DNA from: Verrucomicrobia bacterium UBA1263
GTDB lineage: Bacteria > Verrucomicrobiota > Verrucomicrobiia > Limisphaerales > UBA1412
Direction: 5' to 3'
DNA length: 13,542 nt
Assembly (NCBI GenBank): GCA_002308515.1
Contig: DBVN01000077.1
Coordinates: forward strand, 1-13,542
A model generated the notes under the pieces. It saw only the letters and a program-made list of their open reading frames with translations. It made no database searches and was not told the DNA's origin. Shown here in pieces: positions 1 to 6,312 of the stretch. Position 1 is the stretch's first letter; every line of letters starts with the position of its first letter. A program made the translations under genes and the position numbers.

Positions 1-1275
1 GACCAGAGCATTTACGGCTGGCGTGGGGCTCAGATCAGCAACCTTCTGGATCTGGAAAAATTCTATCCGGAGGTCAAGATCGTCAAGCTGGAGCAGAACT
101 ACCGCTCCACCAATATCATCCTCAAGGCCGCCAACAAGGTGATCCAGAAGAACGTGCGCCGCCGTGAGAAAAATCTCTGGTCAACGCAGGAGACAGGAGA
201 ACTGATCAAGCTGGCTACCTATGACAATGCTGAAGATGAAGCGCAAGGTGTTGTAGATCAAATCGAAATGGATCGAGTCAATGGTGTTCCCTGGCAGAAA
301 CAGGCCATCCTCTTCCGTACTAATCAGCAGTCCCGTCCCATCGAAATGGCTTTGCGCAAAAAGCAGATCCGATACAACTTGGTAGGCGGTCAGAGCTTCT
401 TTGACCGCAGTGAGATCCGTGACTTTCTGGCTTATGTTAAAACGCTGATCAACCCGAATGACGACATCAATCTGCTGCGTATCGCTAATACGCCTCCGCG
501 CGGTTTGAGTGATGTCACCATGGAACGGCTGCTCGGCATCAGTCAGGAGCATCATAAATCGGTCTTTGAAGTCATGGGAAATGATGAGCTGCTGGAGCCA
601 TTCTTTTCCCGGACAAAGCTTTCCATCAATAATTTCCACGAGTTGATCACCAGTACACGGAATATGTTGATGGCTAAAGAAGTAGGTTTTCCGCTGAACG
701 ACTGGCTGGATGAATTCCTGGATGATCAGGGACTGTATGCCTACATCCGCCGCGTGGAAAAAACCGCCGAGGCCGGGGATATGAAAATCTCCAATATCCG
801 ACAGATGCTTAAAGATTTGGAACCGCACACCAAAAAACATTCTCCCATGGAGGCGCTGCAGGAATTTCTGGAGGAGATCACCCTGGATAATGAACTTTCT
901 GAAGAAGGAGAACAGAAGGAGAACGCGGTCACTCTGATCACCATGCACAGCTGCAAGGGGCTGGAATATCCTTATGTGCATATCGTTGGGCTGGAAGAAG
1001 GTATCCTGCCGCACAGCCGTTCCAAAATGGAAGGAACTCTGGATGAGGAGCGCCGCCTTTTCTATGTGGCTATCACGCGCGCCAAAGAAGTCCTTTACCT
1101 GAGTCACTGTACCGGCCGCAGACAATACGGCCAGCTCATGCCGTGTCATCCGTCCCAATTCCTGATGGAGATGCCGGAAGAGCTGATGGAGCGTTCCGAT
1201 GTGATCATGAGGACTGTTCCCACACAGGAAGCGGCACAGAATATTTTTGCTGATATTTTTTCACAAATTGGTTAA
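1..1275 (+). CDS. UvrD/Rep/PcrA-type superfamily 1 DNA helicase, C-terminal part
   Basis: ATP-dependent 3'-5' DNA helicase of superfamily 1A, acting in repair or replication restart. The reading frame is open from base 1, so the true start lies outside the window. The visible 424 residues begin inside motif III (DQSIYGWRGA, 1-10), followed by motif IV (EQNYRST, 31-37), motif V (ITMHSCKGLEYP, about 313-324) and motif VI (EERRLFYVAITRAK, about 349-362). The Walker A region is missing because it is upstream. After motif VI only about 60 residues remain (PSQFLMEMPEEL near the end). This is shorter than a typical PcrA tail with its C-terminal Tudor-like domain and closer to Rep. Family membership is certain; whether the role is UvrD, PcrA or Rep cannot be decided, so no symbol is given. 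A GNAT gene follows 12 bases downstream in the same direction and is probably cotranscribed. The GTG at 139 is internal, not a start. Confidence 0.96.
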   Translation, partial: DQSIYGWRGAQISNLLDLEKFYPEVKIVKLEQNYRSTNIILKAANKVIQKNVRRREKNLWSTQETGELIKLATYDNAEDEAQGVVDQIEMDRVNGVPWQKQAILFRTNQQSRPIEMALRKKQIRYNLVGGQSFFDRSEIRDFLAYVKTLINPNDDINLLRIANTPPRGLSDVTMERLLGISQEHHKSVFEVMGNDELLEPFFSRTKLSINNFHELITSTRNMLMAKEVGFPLNDWLDEFLDDQGLYAYIRRVEKTAEAGDMKISNIRQMLKDLEPHTKKHSPMEALQEFLEEITLDNELSEEGEQKENAVTLITMHSCKGLEYPYVHIVGLEEGILPHSRSKMEGTLDEERRLFYVAITRAKEVLYLSHCTGRRQYGQLMPCHPSQFLMEMPEELMERSDVIMRTVPTQEAAQNIFADIFSQIG

Positions 1276-1287
1276 ATATAATAAGAT

Positions 1288-1806
1288 ATGAATGAACATA
1301 AGAATCAGAACGAGATAGCGGTCATTCAAGCCCGTTTGGATGAAACTCCGCTTCTTTCCGCCATGGCCTGCGAGATTTGGAATCAGCATTTTCCGCCTCT
1401 CGTTGGGCAGACCCTTGTGGATTATCTGCTCGACAAGATACAGTCCAGCGAAGCGATGGCTCACCAGATCCGGGAAGAAAACATCGTCTATTATTTCCTG
1501 ACCTTCAACGGAGAAAAGGTCGGCTACATGGCGGTACGTGTGGAGGGGGATGTGCTTTTCCTCAGCAAGTTCTACATCAAAAAAGAGTTCCGCGGTAAGG
1601 GGATCGCGCGGGCCGGAATGAATTACTTTGAGGATTTCTGCCGTCAGCGTCAGCTGAAAAAGATCTATCTCCATGTGAACCGCAAGAACCTGGGAGTGAT
1701 CAAGATTTATGAAAAACTGGGCCTGAAGAATGTAGGAGCCGAAGTCACCGAAATGGGTCACGGTTTTGTCATGGACGACTACGTCATGGAAAAAGTGATC
1801 TCCTAG
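1288..1806 (+). CDS. GNAT-family N-acetyltransferase
   Basis: A 172-residue acetyl-CoA-dependent N-acetyltransferase of the GCN5-related superfamily; the substrate is unknown. Motif A is visible as the strand LFLSKFYI (about 90-97) followed by the pyrophosphate-binding loop RGKGIA (102-107). Motif B is NRKNLGVIKIYEKLGL (131-146), with the usual Asn and Tyr. The N-terminal 65 residues (PLLSAMACEIWNQHFPPLVG and onward) form the variable acceptor side. The protein has no signal peptide or membrane helix, so it is cytoplasmic. The start ATG lies 12 bases after the helicase stop, and there is no convincing Shine-Dalgarno sequence in the AT-rich gap. Cotranscription with the helicase is likely. A CG-rich hairpin repeat begins 15 bases after its stop and may end the transcript. 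Family call is firm; the target (protein terminus, aminoglycoside or small metabolite) is open. Confidence 0.92.
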   Translation: MNEHKNQNEIAVIQARLDETPLLSAMACEIWNQHFPPLVGQTLVDYLLDKIQSSEAMAHQIREENIVYYFLTFNGEKVGYMAVRVEGDVLFLSKFYIKKEFRGKGIARAGMNYFEDFCRQRQLKKIYLHVNRKNLGVIKIYEKLGLKNVGAEVTEMGHGFVMDDYVMEKVIS

Positions 1807-1820
1807 TTTTGTTTTTCCAT

Positions 1821-1863
1821 CTAAACGCGCGCTGATCGTTGGATATTCGCGCGCGTTTATTTT
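1821..1863 (+). repeat. CG-hairpin repeat, upstream copy of the left unit
   Basis: A 43-base unit matching 3677-3719 at 42 of 43 positions (C at 1826 against T at 3682). It forms a hairpin with an 11-bp perfect stem, TAAACGCGCGC (1822-1832) with GCGCGCGTTTA (1849-1859), around a 16-base loop containing GATCGTTGGATATT. It lies just after the acetyltransferase stop. The hairpin could end transcription, although the following T-run is short. Confidence 0.93.
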
Positions 1864-1894
1864 TTAAGATATTGCACAAGAATAGGAAATAACT

Positions 1895-1922
1895 ATTCGC
1901 GCGCAAAATAAACACGCGCGCG
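1895..1922 (+). repeat. Extra CG hairpin present only on the upstream side
   Basis: An additional CG hairpin: GCGCGC (1899-1904) pairs with GCGCGC (1916-1921) across an AT-rich loop. It lies in the extra bases between the left and right repeat units (about 1864-1914) that have no counterpart in the downstream copy, where the two units overlap. It reads as an expansion of the repeat, built from the same alternating-CG arms and A/T-rich linkers. Confidence 0.6.
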
Positions 1923-1958
1923 TTTATTTTATAAATCTTATTCGCGCGCGCGAATAAG
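1915..1958 (+). repeat. CG-hairpin repeat, right unit, with a perfect 22-bp palindrome
   Basis: The 38 bases 1915-1952 are identical to 3704-3741: an eight-base alternating CG run, an AT-rich linker (TTTATTTTATAAATCTTATT) and a ten-base CG run. On this side the right arm continues into AATAAG, so that 1937-1958 is a perfect 22-bp palindrome centred on alternating CG. The downstream copy ends in TTTAG instead and lacks this palindrome. The palindrome abuts a possible -35 box of the following gene, the position expected of an operator. Confidence 0.9.
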
Positions 1959-1959
1959 C

Positions 1960-1987
1960 TTGCATCCTTTCTTTTTTTTCCTAAAAT
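1960..1987 (+). promoter_or_regulatory. Possible promoter of the AlbA_2 regulator gene
   Basis: A TTGCAT box (1960-1965) and a TAAAAT box (1982-1987) are 16 bases apart, 18 bases before the ATG at 2006. The boxes are imperfect and the untranslated leader would be only about 12 bases, with no Shine-Dalgarno sequence, so this is tentative. Its interest lies in touching the 22-bp palindrome that ends at 1958. Confidence 0.35.
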
Positions 1988-2005
1988 TTTTCTGATGGGT
2001 CTGCT

Positions 2006-3661
2006 ATGAGAACGATCCCTTTGAAAGAAAGTCTGAATGTTGAATTCAAGAGCGATAGAAATCTGCTTCCTGATGGAGAGCTGATAGATGCTGTTGTCGG
2101 CATGACAAATGCCAAAGGTGGCACTTTGTTTTTGGGTGTAGAGGATGACGGCGAGATCACCGGGGTCCATCCCAAACATGCAGATGAAACAGGCGTTGTT
2201 GCACTTATAGCCAACAAGACCCGGCCTTCGATCACCGTTCAGGCGGAGCTTGTCCGGGAAGAGTCTCATCCGGTTCTTCGGATACAGGTTCCCATGAGTT
2301 CTAAATTCGTGGTAGCATCTTCTGACGGTAAGATCCTCCAGCGCAGATTGAAATTGAATGGCACACCGGAAAATTCACCCATTTATCCTTATGAGATCAA
2401 TTCCCGGCTGTCGGAGCTGAGTCTTTTGGATTTTTCAGCACAGATCCTTCCCGGTGCGGAGAGAAGTGATTTTGACCCGGATGAGCGTTTGAAGCTGAGA
2501 AAAATCATCCGGACCCGGAAAGGCGATCAGTCCTTATTGGAACTGACAGATGAAGAGCTGGATAAGGCATTGCGGTTTGTGAAAGAGGAGAATGGAGAAC
2601 TCAAGCCGACTCTGACGGGAATGCTTATTCTGGGCAAAGAGGAGAAAATCAGTGAGTTGATCCCGACTGCAAAATCTGCATTTCAAGTTTTGGAAGGAAC
2701 ACAAGTCAAGGTCAATGAAGAATTTAAGAAACCTTTGCTGACGACTTTTGAAATTTTTGAGAATTATTTGAAGGCATGGAACCCGGAGCATGAAATAGAA
2801 GAAGGTCTGTACAGAAGACCCATCCCGGAGTTTTCCATGACGGCTTTTCGCGAGGGTTTGGTCAATGCGTTCTGCCACAGGGATTATTCTGTTTTGCAGA
2901 ATGTGCGTCTTGCTATCAATGACGAAGGAATGACGATCAGCAGTCCGGGCGGTTTTATTGAAGGAGTCAACTTGAACAATCTGCTGACGGTGGAGCCAAA
3001 CGGACGCAATCAGGCTCTGGCCGACGTATTTAAGCGCATTGGACTGGCCGAGAAAACAGGCCGCGGGATCGACCGCATCTTTGAAGGCAGTATCCTCTAT
3101 GGACGGCCCTGGCCCAGTTATACCGAATCTACGGAAAGATATGTAAAGTTGTTCATACAAAGAGCCAAACCGGATATCCCGTTTATCAGGATGCTTTCCC
3201 ATGAAGAGAGCAAACTGGGGCATTCTCTGCCCATCAACTTTTTATTGATACTCTCTGCACTGCAAGGGGATCAGCGTATGAACATTGAGCAGATTTCAGA
3301 CAAGACCCATATCGATCCTGTCCGGGTAAAAAACAATATCCTTACACTCATGGAGGATGGTCTCGTGGAAGAACTTGGCAGCGGGAGAAGTCCTGTGTAC
3401 CGCCTGGATCCCAAAGCGTACCGGGAAAGCAGAAGCATACCTCGGCAGACCAGACAGAAGTATGTTTTTCAGGATAAAGACCTGGATGCGATCCATCGTC
3501 TGGCAGACAAGCATCAGGGGTTTGTCAGCCGGGAAGAGGTCATGAATGCTTTGCACATCAGCAAGGATCAGGCATACCGGCTGTTGAGGAATTTAACACA
3601 GCAGACGAAACTGGAAATCATCAAGAAAGGCCGTTCGACTCGTTACAAGGTCGTAAAGTGA
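2006..3661 (+). CDS. AlbA_2 (Schlafen-like) / HATPase_c_4 / winged-helix putative transcriptional regulator
   Basis: A 551-residue cytoplasmic protein of the family often annotated 'ATP-dependent DNA helicase RecG-related' or 'ATP-binding protein'. It is not a helicase. The N-terminal AlbA_2 domain (about 8-118) shows ESLNVEFKSD (8-17) and MTNAKGGTLFLGVEDDGEITG (33-53, hallmark N35, GG38-39 and G44). The GHKL-like HATPase_c_4 region (about 275-385) shows REGLVNAFCHRDY (282-294, N-box), SPGGF (313-317) and KTGRGIDRIFEG (350-361). Two winged-helix segments follow at about 410-468 and 490-551, the last ending in a KKGRSTRYKV wing. The start at 2006 fits the family's N-terminus. The gene stands alone between nearly identical direct repeats, unlike its neighbours. 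Known biology covers domain membership only. A DNA-binding role is inferred from the winged helices, and autoregulation or mobility is inferred from the flanking palindromes. AlbA_2 is also found in Schlafen-type nucleases and in some defence genes, so a defence role cannot be excluded. Confidence 0.9.
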   Translation: MRTIPLKESLNVEFKSDRNLLPDGELIDAVVGMTNAKGGTLFLGVEDDGEITGVHPKHADETGVVALIANKTRPSITVQAELVREESHPVLRIQVPMSSKFVVASSDGKILQRRLKLNGTPENSPIYPYEINSRLSELSLLDFSAQILPGAERSDFDPDERLKLRKIIRTRKGDQSLLELTDEELDKALRFVKEENGELKPTLTGMLILGKEEKISELIPTAKSAFQVLEGTQVKVNEEFKKPLLTTFEIFENYLKAWNPEHEIEEGLYRRPIPEFSMTAFREGLVNAFCHRDYSVLQNVRLAINDEGMTISSPGGFIEGVNLNNLLTVEPNGRNQALADVFKRIGLAEKTGRGIDRIFEGSILYGRPWPSYTESTERYVKLFIQRAKPDIPFIRMLSHEESKLGHSLPINFLLILSALQGDQRMNIEQISDKTHIDPVRVKNNILTLMEDGLVEELGSGRSPVYRLDPKAYRESRSIPRQTRQKYVFQDKDLDAIHRLADKHQGFVSREEVMNALHISKDQAYRLLRNLTQQTKLEIIKKGRSTRYKVVK

Positions 3662-3676
3662 TTCTTGTTTGACTAT

Positions 3677-3746
3677 CTAAATGCGCGCTGATCGTTGGAT
3701 ATTCGCGCGCGTTTATTTTATAAATCTTATTCGCGCGCGCGTTTAG
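3677..3746 (+). repeat. CG-hairpin repeat, downstream composite copy
   Basis: A 70-base composite in which the left unit (3677-3719) and the right unit (3704-3741) overlap. It repeats the sequences found upstream of the regulator gene, in the same orientation. Its ends form an inverted pair, CTAAATGCGCGC (3677-3688) against GCGCGCGTTTAG (3735-3746), with one mismatch. It lies between the convergent regulator and blaR1-like genes, where the hairpins could act as a terminator in both directions. Confidence 0.92.
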
Positions 3747-3779
3747 TTGTTGTATTGATGAAATTGAGCTGAACCTTTG

Positions 3780-5237
3780 TTAGATGGAGTTTACATCCTG
3801 CTGACGGCGCAGCTGTCTTTGCAGTTTGCGGAGTTGATCATCCAACTGTTTCTTGAGTTCTTCCTGCTTCCTGAGCTGCTCCTGCTGTTGCTTCTTAAGC
3901 CGTTCCTGCTGGTTCCTAAGCTGCTCCTGCTTGTTCCTGAACTGCTCTTGATATTGTTTGAGCTGTTCCTGGGCGGCAGGGTCGTTCAGGTGATTCTCCA
4001 GCTGTTTCTTAAGTTCTTCCTGATAAGGCAGCAGGGTAGGATCAGAGAATCCCGTCTGAAGTTCCAGCATCCGGCGGCAGGTCTCTTCCATGGAACGTTT
4101 TTGACCTTTTTGTTGGAGAGAACCTGAGTTGAGCTGTTTCAGGAGTCCATCCACCTGTTCCAGGGTCAATGGAGTATCTTTGGCTTCAACGTAATCCACA
4201 GGAATGATTTCCAGTTTAGGTTCAGACGGTTCTTCGGCCAGCAGTGGGATGATTTCCGGCTGAGTCCGGGCAATTTGGATGGTTTCGACCGGGGTCTCGC
4301 TTTGGGTCCAGAGACAGGCCAGGGGCAGGATCACCGCCGCGCCGGCACCAAAAGCGATCTTCTGACAGCGGGAAATGATCGGCTTGCGTCCCATAATAAT
4401 TTCTTTCAGACGCTGTTCCATATAGCCGCCGTTGTTCATGGCGCTGGCCATTGCCGGGGGTTGGACTTCTGTGCCGGCCAGATGCTCCAGAGCATCCAGA
4501 AGGGTACTCGCGTACTGCCGCGGAGTGACGGACAGCGTGGAAAGCACTTTGTCATCACAGCAGATTTCCTCGTTGGCTCTCAGACGGTCTCGGCCCAGGT
4601 ACACCAGCGGGTTCCACCAGAAGACGATCGCGGTCAGCCATTCCAGCCAGCGGACCCAGTGATCCCGTCGGGAAATGTGAGCCAGTTCATGAGCCAGCAC
4701 CCACTTCAGCCGGGCTGGTTCCATCTTGTCCAGCAGGATCTGAGGCAAGAGGATACGAACGCTCCCGCCGGTCCACCAGACCAGCGGCGAGAGCCGTGCC
4801 GGTGTGATCAGAATGCGGGGCAGTTTTTTGACTTTCAGCCGCGGTGCCAGTTCGCGTGCCAGATGTTGAATATCTTCCGGCGCGGGAGTGGAATAGCGGC
4901 TGATCCGCCGGTTGAATCGAAAGACGCGGGTCAGGGAGGAGATTAGCACAAAAGCGCTTCCCGTCAGCCAGCATACAAGGATCAGTGTCTGAGCCTGAAC
5001 CCAGAGTTGGAGCGCGGCTGAGTGCCAGCTTGCATCGGCCGCCGCTGTACCGGTTTGAGATAAAAGCGGAGCCTCCACCTCCAGCAGAGGCGGACACAGC
5101 AACTTGACAAAGACCAGCAGCCAAAGCAGATGCGCCAGGAGCGGCCGTTTCAGCCAGCGTTCCACGGCCCAGGCGGCTCCGGCCAGGGCGGCGGCTATCA
5201 GGATATTGCTCAGAATGACTTGGAAGAAGGTATCCAT
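3780..5237 (-). CDS. BlaR1/MecR1-like M56 metalloprotease signal receptor with a coiled-coil tail
   Basis: A 485-residue integral-membrane receptor of peptidase family M56. Such proteins sense an extracytoplasmic signal and cause cleavage or release of their partner BlaI-type repressor. Hydrophobic segments lie at about 6-24, 33-49 and 80-102, with another at 294-311. The cytoplasmic zinc-protease core carries HELAH (183-187) and the downstream ligand motif NEEICCDD (222-229), so it looks catalytically intact. The C-terminal part, which would be outside the membrane, lacks the penicillin-binding sensor of staphylococcal BlaR1 (no SxxK or KTG context). It ends in a low-complexity Q/K/E/R-rich stretch (about 404-480) with coiled-coil character. 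A Shine-Dalgarno AGGAGAA (complement of 5245-5251) lies 7 bases before the ATG and overlaps the stop of the repressor gene, suggesting translational coupling. The signal is unknown; cell-envelope stress is a reasonable inference, and beta-lactam sensing is not supported. Confidence 0.9.
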   Translation of the reverse strand: MDTFFQVILSNILIAAALAGAAWAVERWLKRPLLAHLLWLLVFVKLLCPPLLEVEAPLLSQTGTAAADASWHSAALQLWVQAQTLILVCWLTGSAFVLISSLTRVFRFNRRISRYSTPAPEDIQHLARELAPRLKVKKLPRILITPARLSPLVWWTGGSVRILLPQILLDKMEPARLKWVLAHELAHISRRDHWVRWLEWLTAIVFWWNPLVYLGRDRLRANEEICCDDKVLSTLSVTPRQYASTLLDALEHLAGTEVQPPAMASAMNNGGYMEQRLKEIIMGRKPIISRCQKIAFGAGAAVILPLACLWTQSETPVETIQIARTQPEIIPLLAEEPSEPKLEIIPVDYVEAKDTPLTLEQVDGLLKQLNSGSLQQKGQKRSMEETCRRMLELQTGFSDPTLLPYQEELKKQLENHLNDPAAQEQLKQYQEQFRNKQEQLRNQQERLKKQQQEQLRKQEELKKQLDDQLRKLQRQLRRQQDVNSI

Positions 5238-5249
5238 GAGACGGTTCTC

Positions 5250-5639
5250 CTATTCGCGGCTGTCGTCCAAATTGTCCAGCAGCTGTCTCAGCTGTTGGAT
5301 GTCATCTTTGGAGATCTTGCGCTCTTCCACAAAGTGAGTGATCAGCGGTGTCAGCGCTCCGTCGGTCAGACGGTTAGCCAGGGATTCCAGCTGCGCGCCG
5401 GCATATTCATTGCGCGAGACCAGCGGCCAGAAGGTCAGAACGGTTTGACCGTTGTCGCGTTTTACAAAGCCCTTCTCCTCCAGCCTTTGCAAAAGCCTTT
5501 GGACGGTTCCGTGTTGGGCGTGATCCGTGTCGGGATAGAGCTGTTCCCGTATCTGCCGCGCTGTCTGCGAGCCTTTTTTCCATAAAAGCTCCATGATGCT
5601 CAGTTCCGAATTGGCCAGAGCGGTCTTGATTTTGTTCAT
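5250..5639 (-). CDS. BlaI/MecI-family transcriptional repressor
   Basis: A winged-helix dimeric repressor of the Penicillinase_R family, about 129 residues, the usual family length. The N-terminal hallmark LANSELSIMELLW (8-20) and the recognition-helix region HGTVQRLLQRLEEKGFVKR (43-61) match the family. The C-terminal helices (about 75-125) should form the dimer and contain the region that is cut when the partner receptor is activated. The start is placed at the ATG at 5639, preceded by AAAGAG at suitable spacing. An in-frame ATG five codons upstream (5654) is possible but has no ribosome binding site. The receptor gene begins 12 bases after its stop. A dyad lying inside its own promoter indicates negative autoregulation of the pair. 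Targets elsewhere in the genome cannot be seen. Confidence 0.93.
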   Translation of the reverse strand: MNKIKTALANSELSIMELLWKKGSQTARQIREQLYPDTDHAQHGTVQRLLQRLEEKGFVKRDNGQTVLTFWPLVSRNEYAGAQLESLANRLTDGALTPLITHFVEERKISKDDIQQLRQLLDNLDDSRE

Positions 5640-5691
5640 CGTGTTCTCTTTCATTTGTCAAATGATGACGACGTTTCGCGCCATCTCTTTC

Positions 5692-5720
5692 AATATACGA
5701 CTTCTTGTCGTAATTGTCAA
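5692..5720 (-). promoter_or_regulatory. Promoter and operator of the blaI-blaR1-like operon
   Basis: Read on the minus strand, a perfect -35 TTGACA (complement of 5715-5720) and a -10 TATATT (complement of 5692-5697) are separated by exactly 17 bases. Within the spacer and touching the -10 lies the dyad TACGACTTCTTGTCGTA (5696-5712), two 6-base arms around five bases. Its outer TAC...GTA bases resemble known BlaI/MecI boxes. A repressor bound there would block RNA polymerase directly. The transcript would begin about 35 bases before the first possible ATG (5654). Confidence 0.82.
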
Positions 5721-5729
5721 ATATTTTTG

Positions 5730-5764
5730 AACCACAAATGAATACAGATACACACAGATAAAGA
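5730..5764. repeat. Short degenerate ACAGATA repeat
   Basis: The bases ACAGATA occur at 5744-5750 and 5754-5760, ten bases apart, preceded by a related CCACAAATGA (5732-5741). Degenerate CACAGAT-type tandem units of this kind occur between genes in many environmental bacterial genomes. This is a minimal, weak example upstream of the blaI promoter, and it may be chance. Confidence 0.35.
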
Positions 5765-5816
5765 TATTTTATTGATTATGAAAAAGTTATAATATGATAA
5801 GAAAAATGACAGAGCT

Positions 5817-6200
5817 TTATTTTTCAGCGGGATTTGATTTTTCAGCAATGTGTTTTTTCAATTTTGAACTCAATTTAGCAGCCGCTGTCAAAGAATCTTT
5901 TTTTCTGTTTTCATCAAATTCTTTCAGGGTTTCCTGCATAAAAGGTTTTTCCTCTTCCGTGACAAATTCAGCAATATTTTCAATCGCTCCTCTGTAAAAA
6001 CTGCGTTCATAAGCCGGTTTTACACTGCATATCATATTGACAAAAAAGCCGACAAACAAACACGCGAGAATCGTTGTGAAGATCCCCAGTATCAGTTCCC
6101 GGTATGCTCGTTTTCTTATTTCTGAAGCGATCCATGAAATAGATACGGCCAGGAAAACAAATAAAAATAATATGATGCTCAAATTACCTATTCCCGTCAT
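5817..6200 (-). CDS. Hypothetical two-helix membrane protein
   Basis: A 127-residue protein of no family I recognise. Two hydrophobic segments (about 6-25 and 37-58) form a hairpin with a short positively charged loop between them (SEIRKRAYRE, 26-35). They are followed by a charged, probably helical soluble tail (about 62-127) rich in K and E. The positive loop suggests that the loop is cytoplasmic and both termini face outwards, but this is only a prediction from charge. No clear Shine-Dalgarno sequence precedes the ATG at 6200. The surroundings are AT-rich and the gene is lower in GC than its neighbours. It lies between two transcription units on the same strand, separated from the upstream lipoprotein gene by a strong hairpin, so it probably has its own promoter. 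Coding status is supported by the coherent membrane topology, but not by homology. Confidence 0.65.
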   Translation of the reverse strand: MTGIGNLSIILFLFVFLAVSISWIASEIRKRAYRELILGIFTTILACLFVGFFVNMICSVKPAYERSFYRGAIENIAEFVTEEEKPFMQETLKEFDENRKKDSLTAAAKLSSKLKKHIAEKSNPAEK

Positions 6201-6244
6201 ATTTTAAGTCATTTCAAATCAAATTATTTTATTATCAACATATA

Positions 6245-6284
6245 AACCCAAAACCGTTATCAGACTTGATGACAGTTTTGGGTT
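6245..6284 (-). terminator. Long hairpin after the DUF6506 lipoprotein gene
   Basis: A near-perfect inverted repeat: AACCCAAAAC (6245-6254) pairs with GTTTTGGGTT (6275-6284). The pairing continues inwards with one mismatch and one wobble to ATCA (6259-6262) and TGAT (6267-6270) around a four-base loop. It lies about 30 bases after the minus-strand stop at 6313. The minus-strand sequence that follows is AT-rich but lacks a clean T-run, so it may be a weak terminator or a transcript-stabilising hairpin. Confidence 0.6.
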
Positions 6285-6312
6285 CGTCTTAAAAGAAAAC
6301 AATGTTCCTCTT

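Noticed and set aside
181..1158. Long open frame on the minus strand inside the helicase gene
   Set aside because: It is fully antisense to a gene with all expected helicase motifs. Its translation has no recognisable domain and an atypical composition rich in F, H and Q.
2006..3661. RecG helicase annotation for the AlbA_2 gene
   Set aside because: No helicase motifs or Walker A/B pair are present. The RecG label on this family is a historical misnaming; the visible domains are AlbA_2, HATPase_c_4 and winged helix.
1821..3746. CRISPR array or integron-like attC sites
   Set aside because: There are only two flanking copies with a whole gene between them, no regular short spacers, no Cas gene or integrase, and no attC-type core sites.
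1821..3746. Classical insertion sequence or RAYT-type REP element
   Set aside because: The enclosed protein has no DDE, HUH or serine/tyrosine recombinase motif, and no target-site duplication could be identified.
3780..5237. Beta-lactam resistance regulator
   Set aside because: The family name suggests it, but no penicillin-binding sensor domain and no beta-lactamase gene are present in the window.
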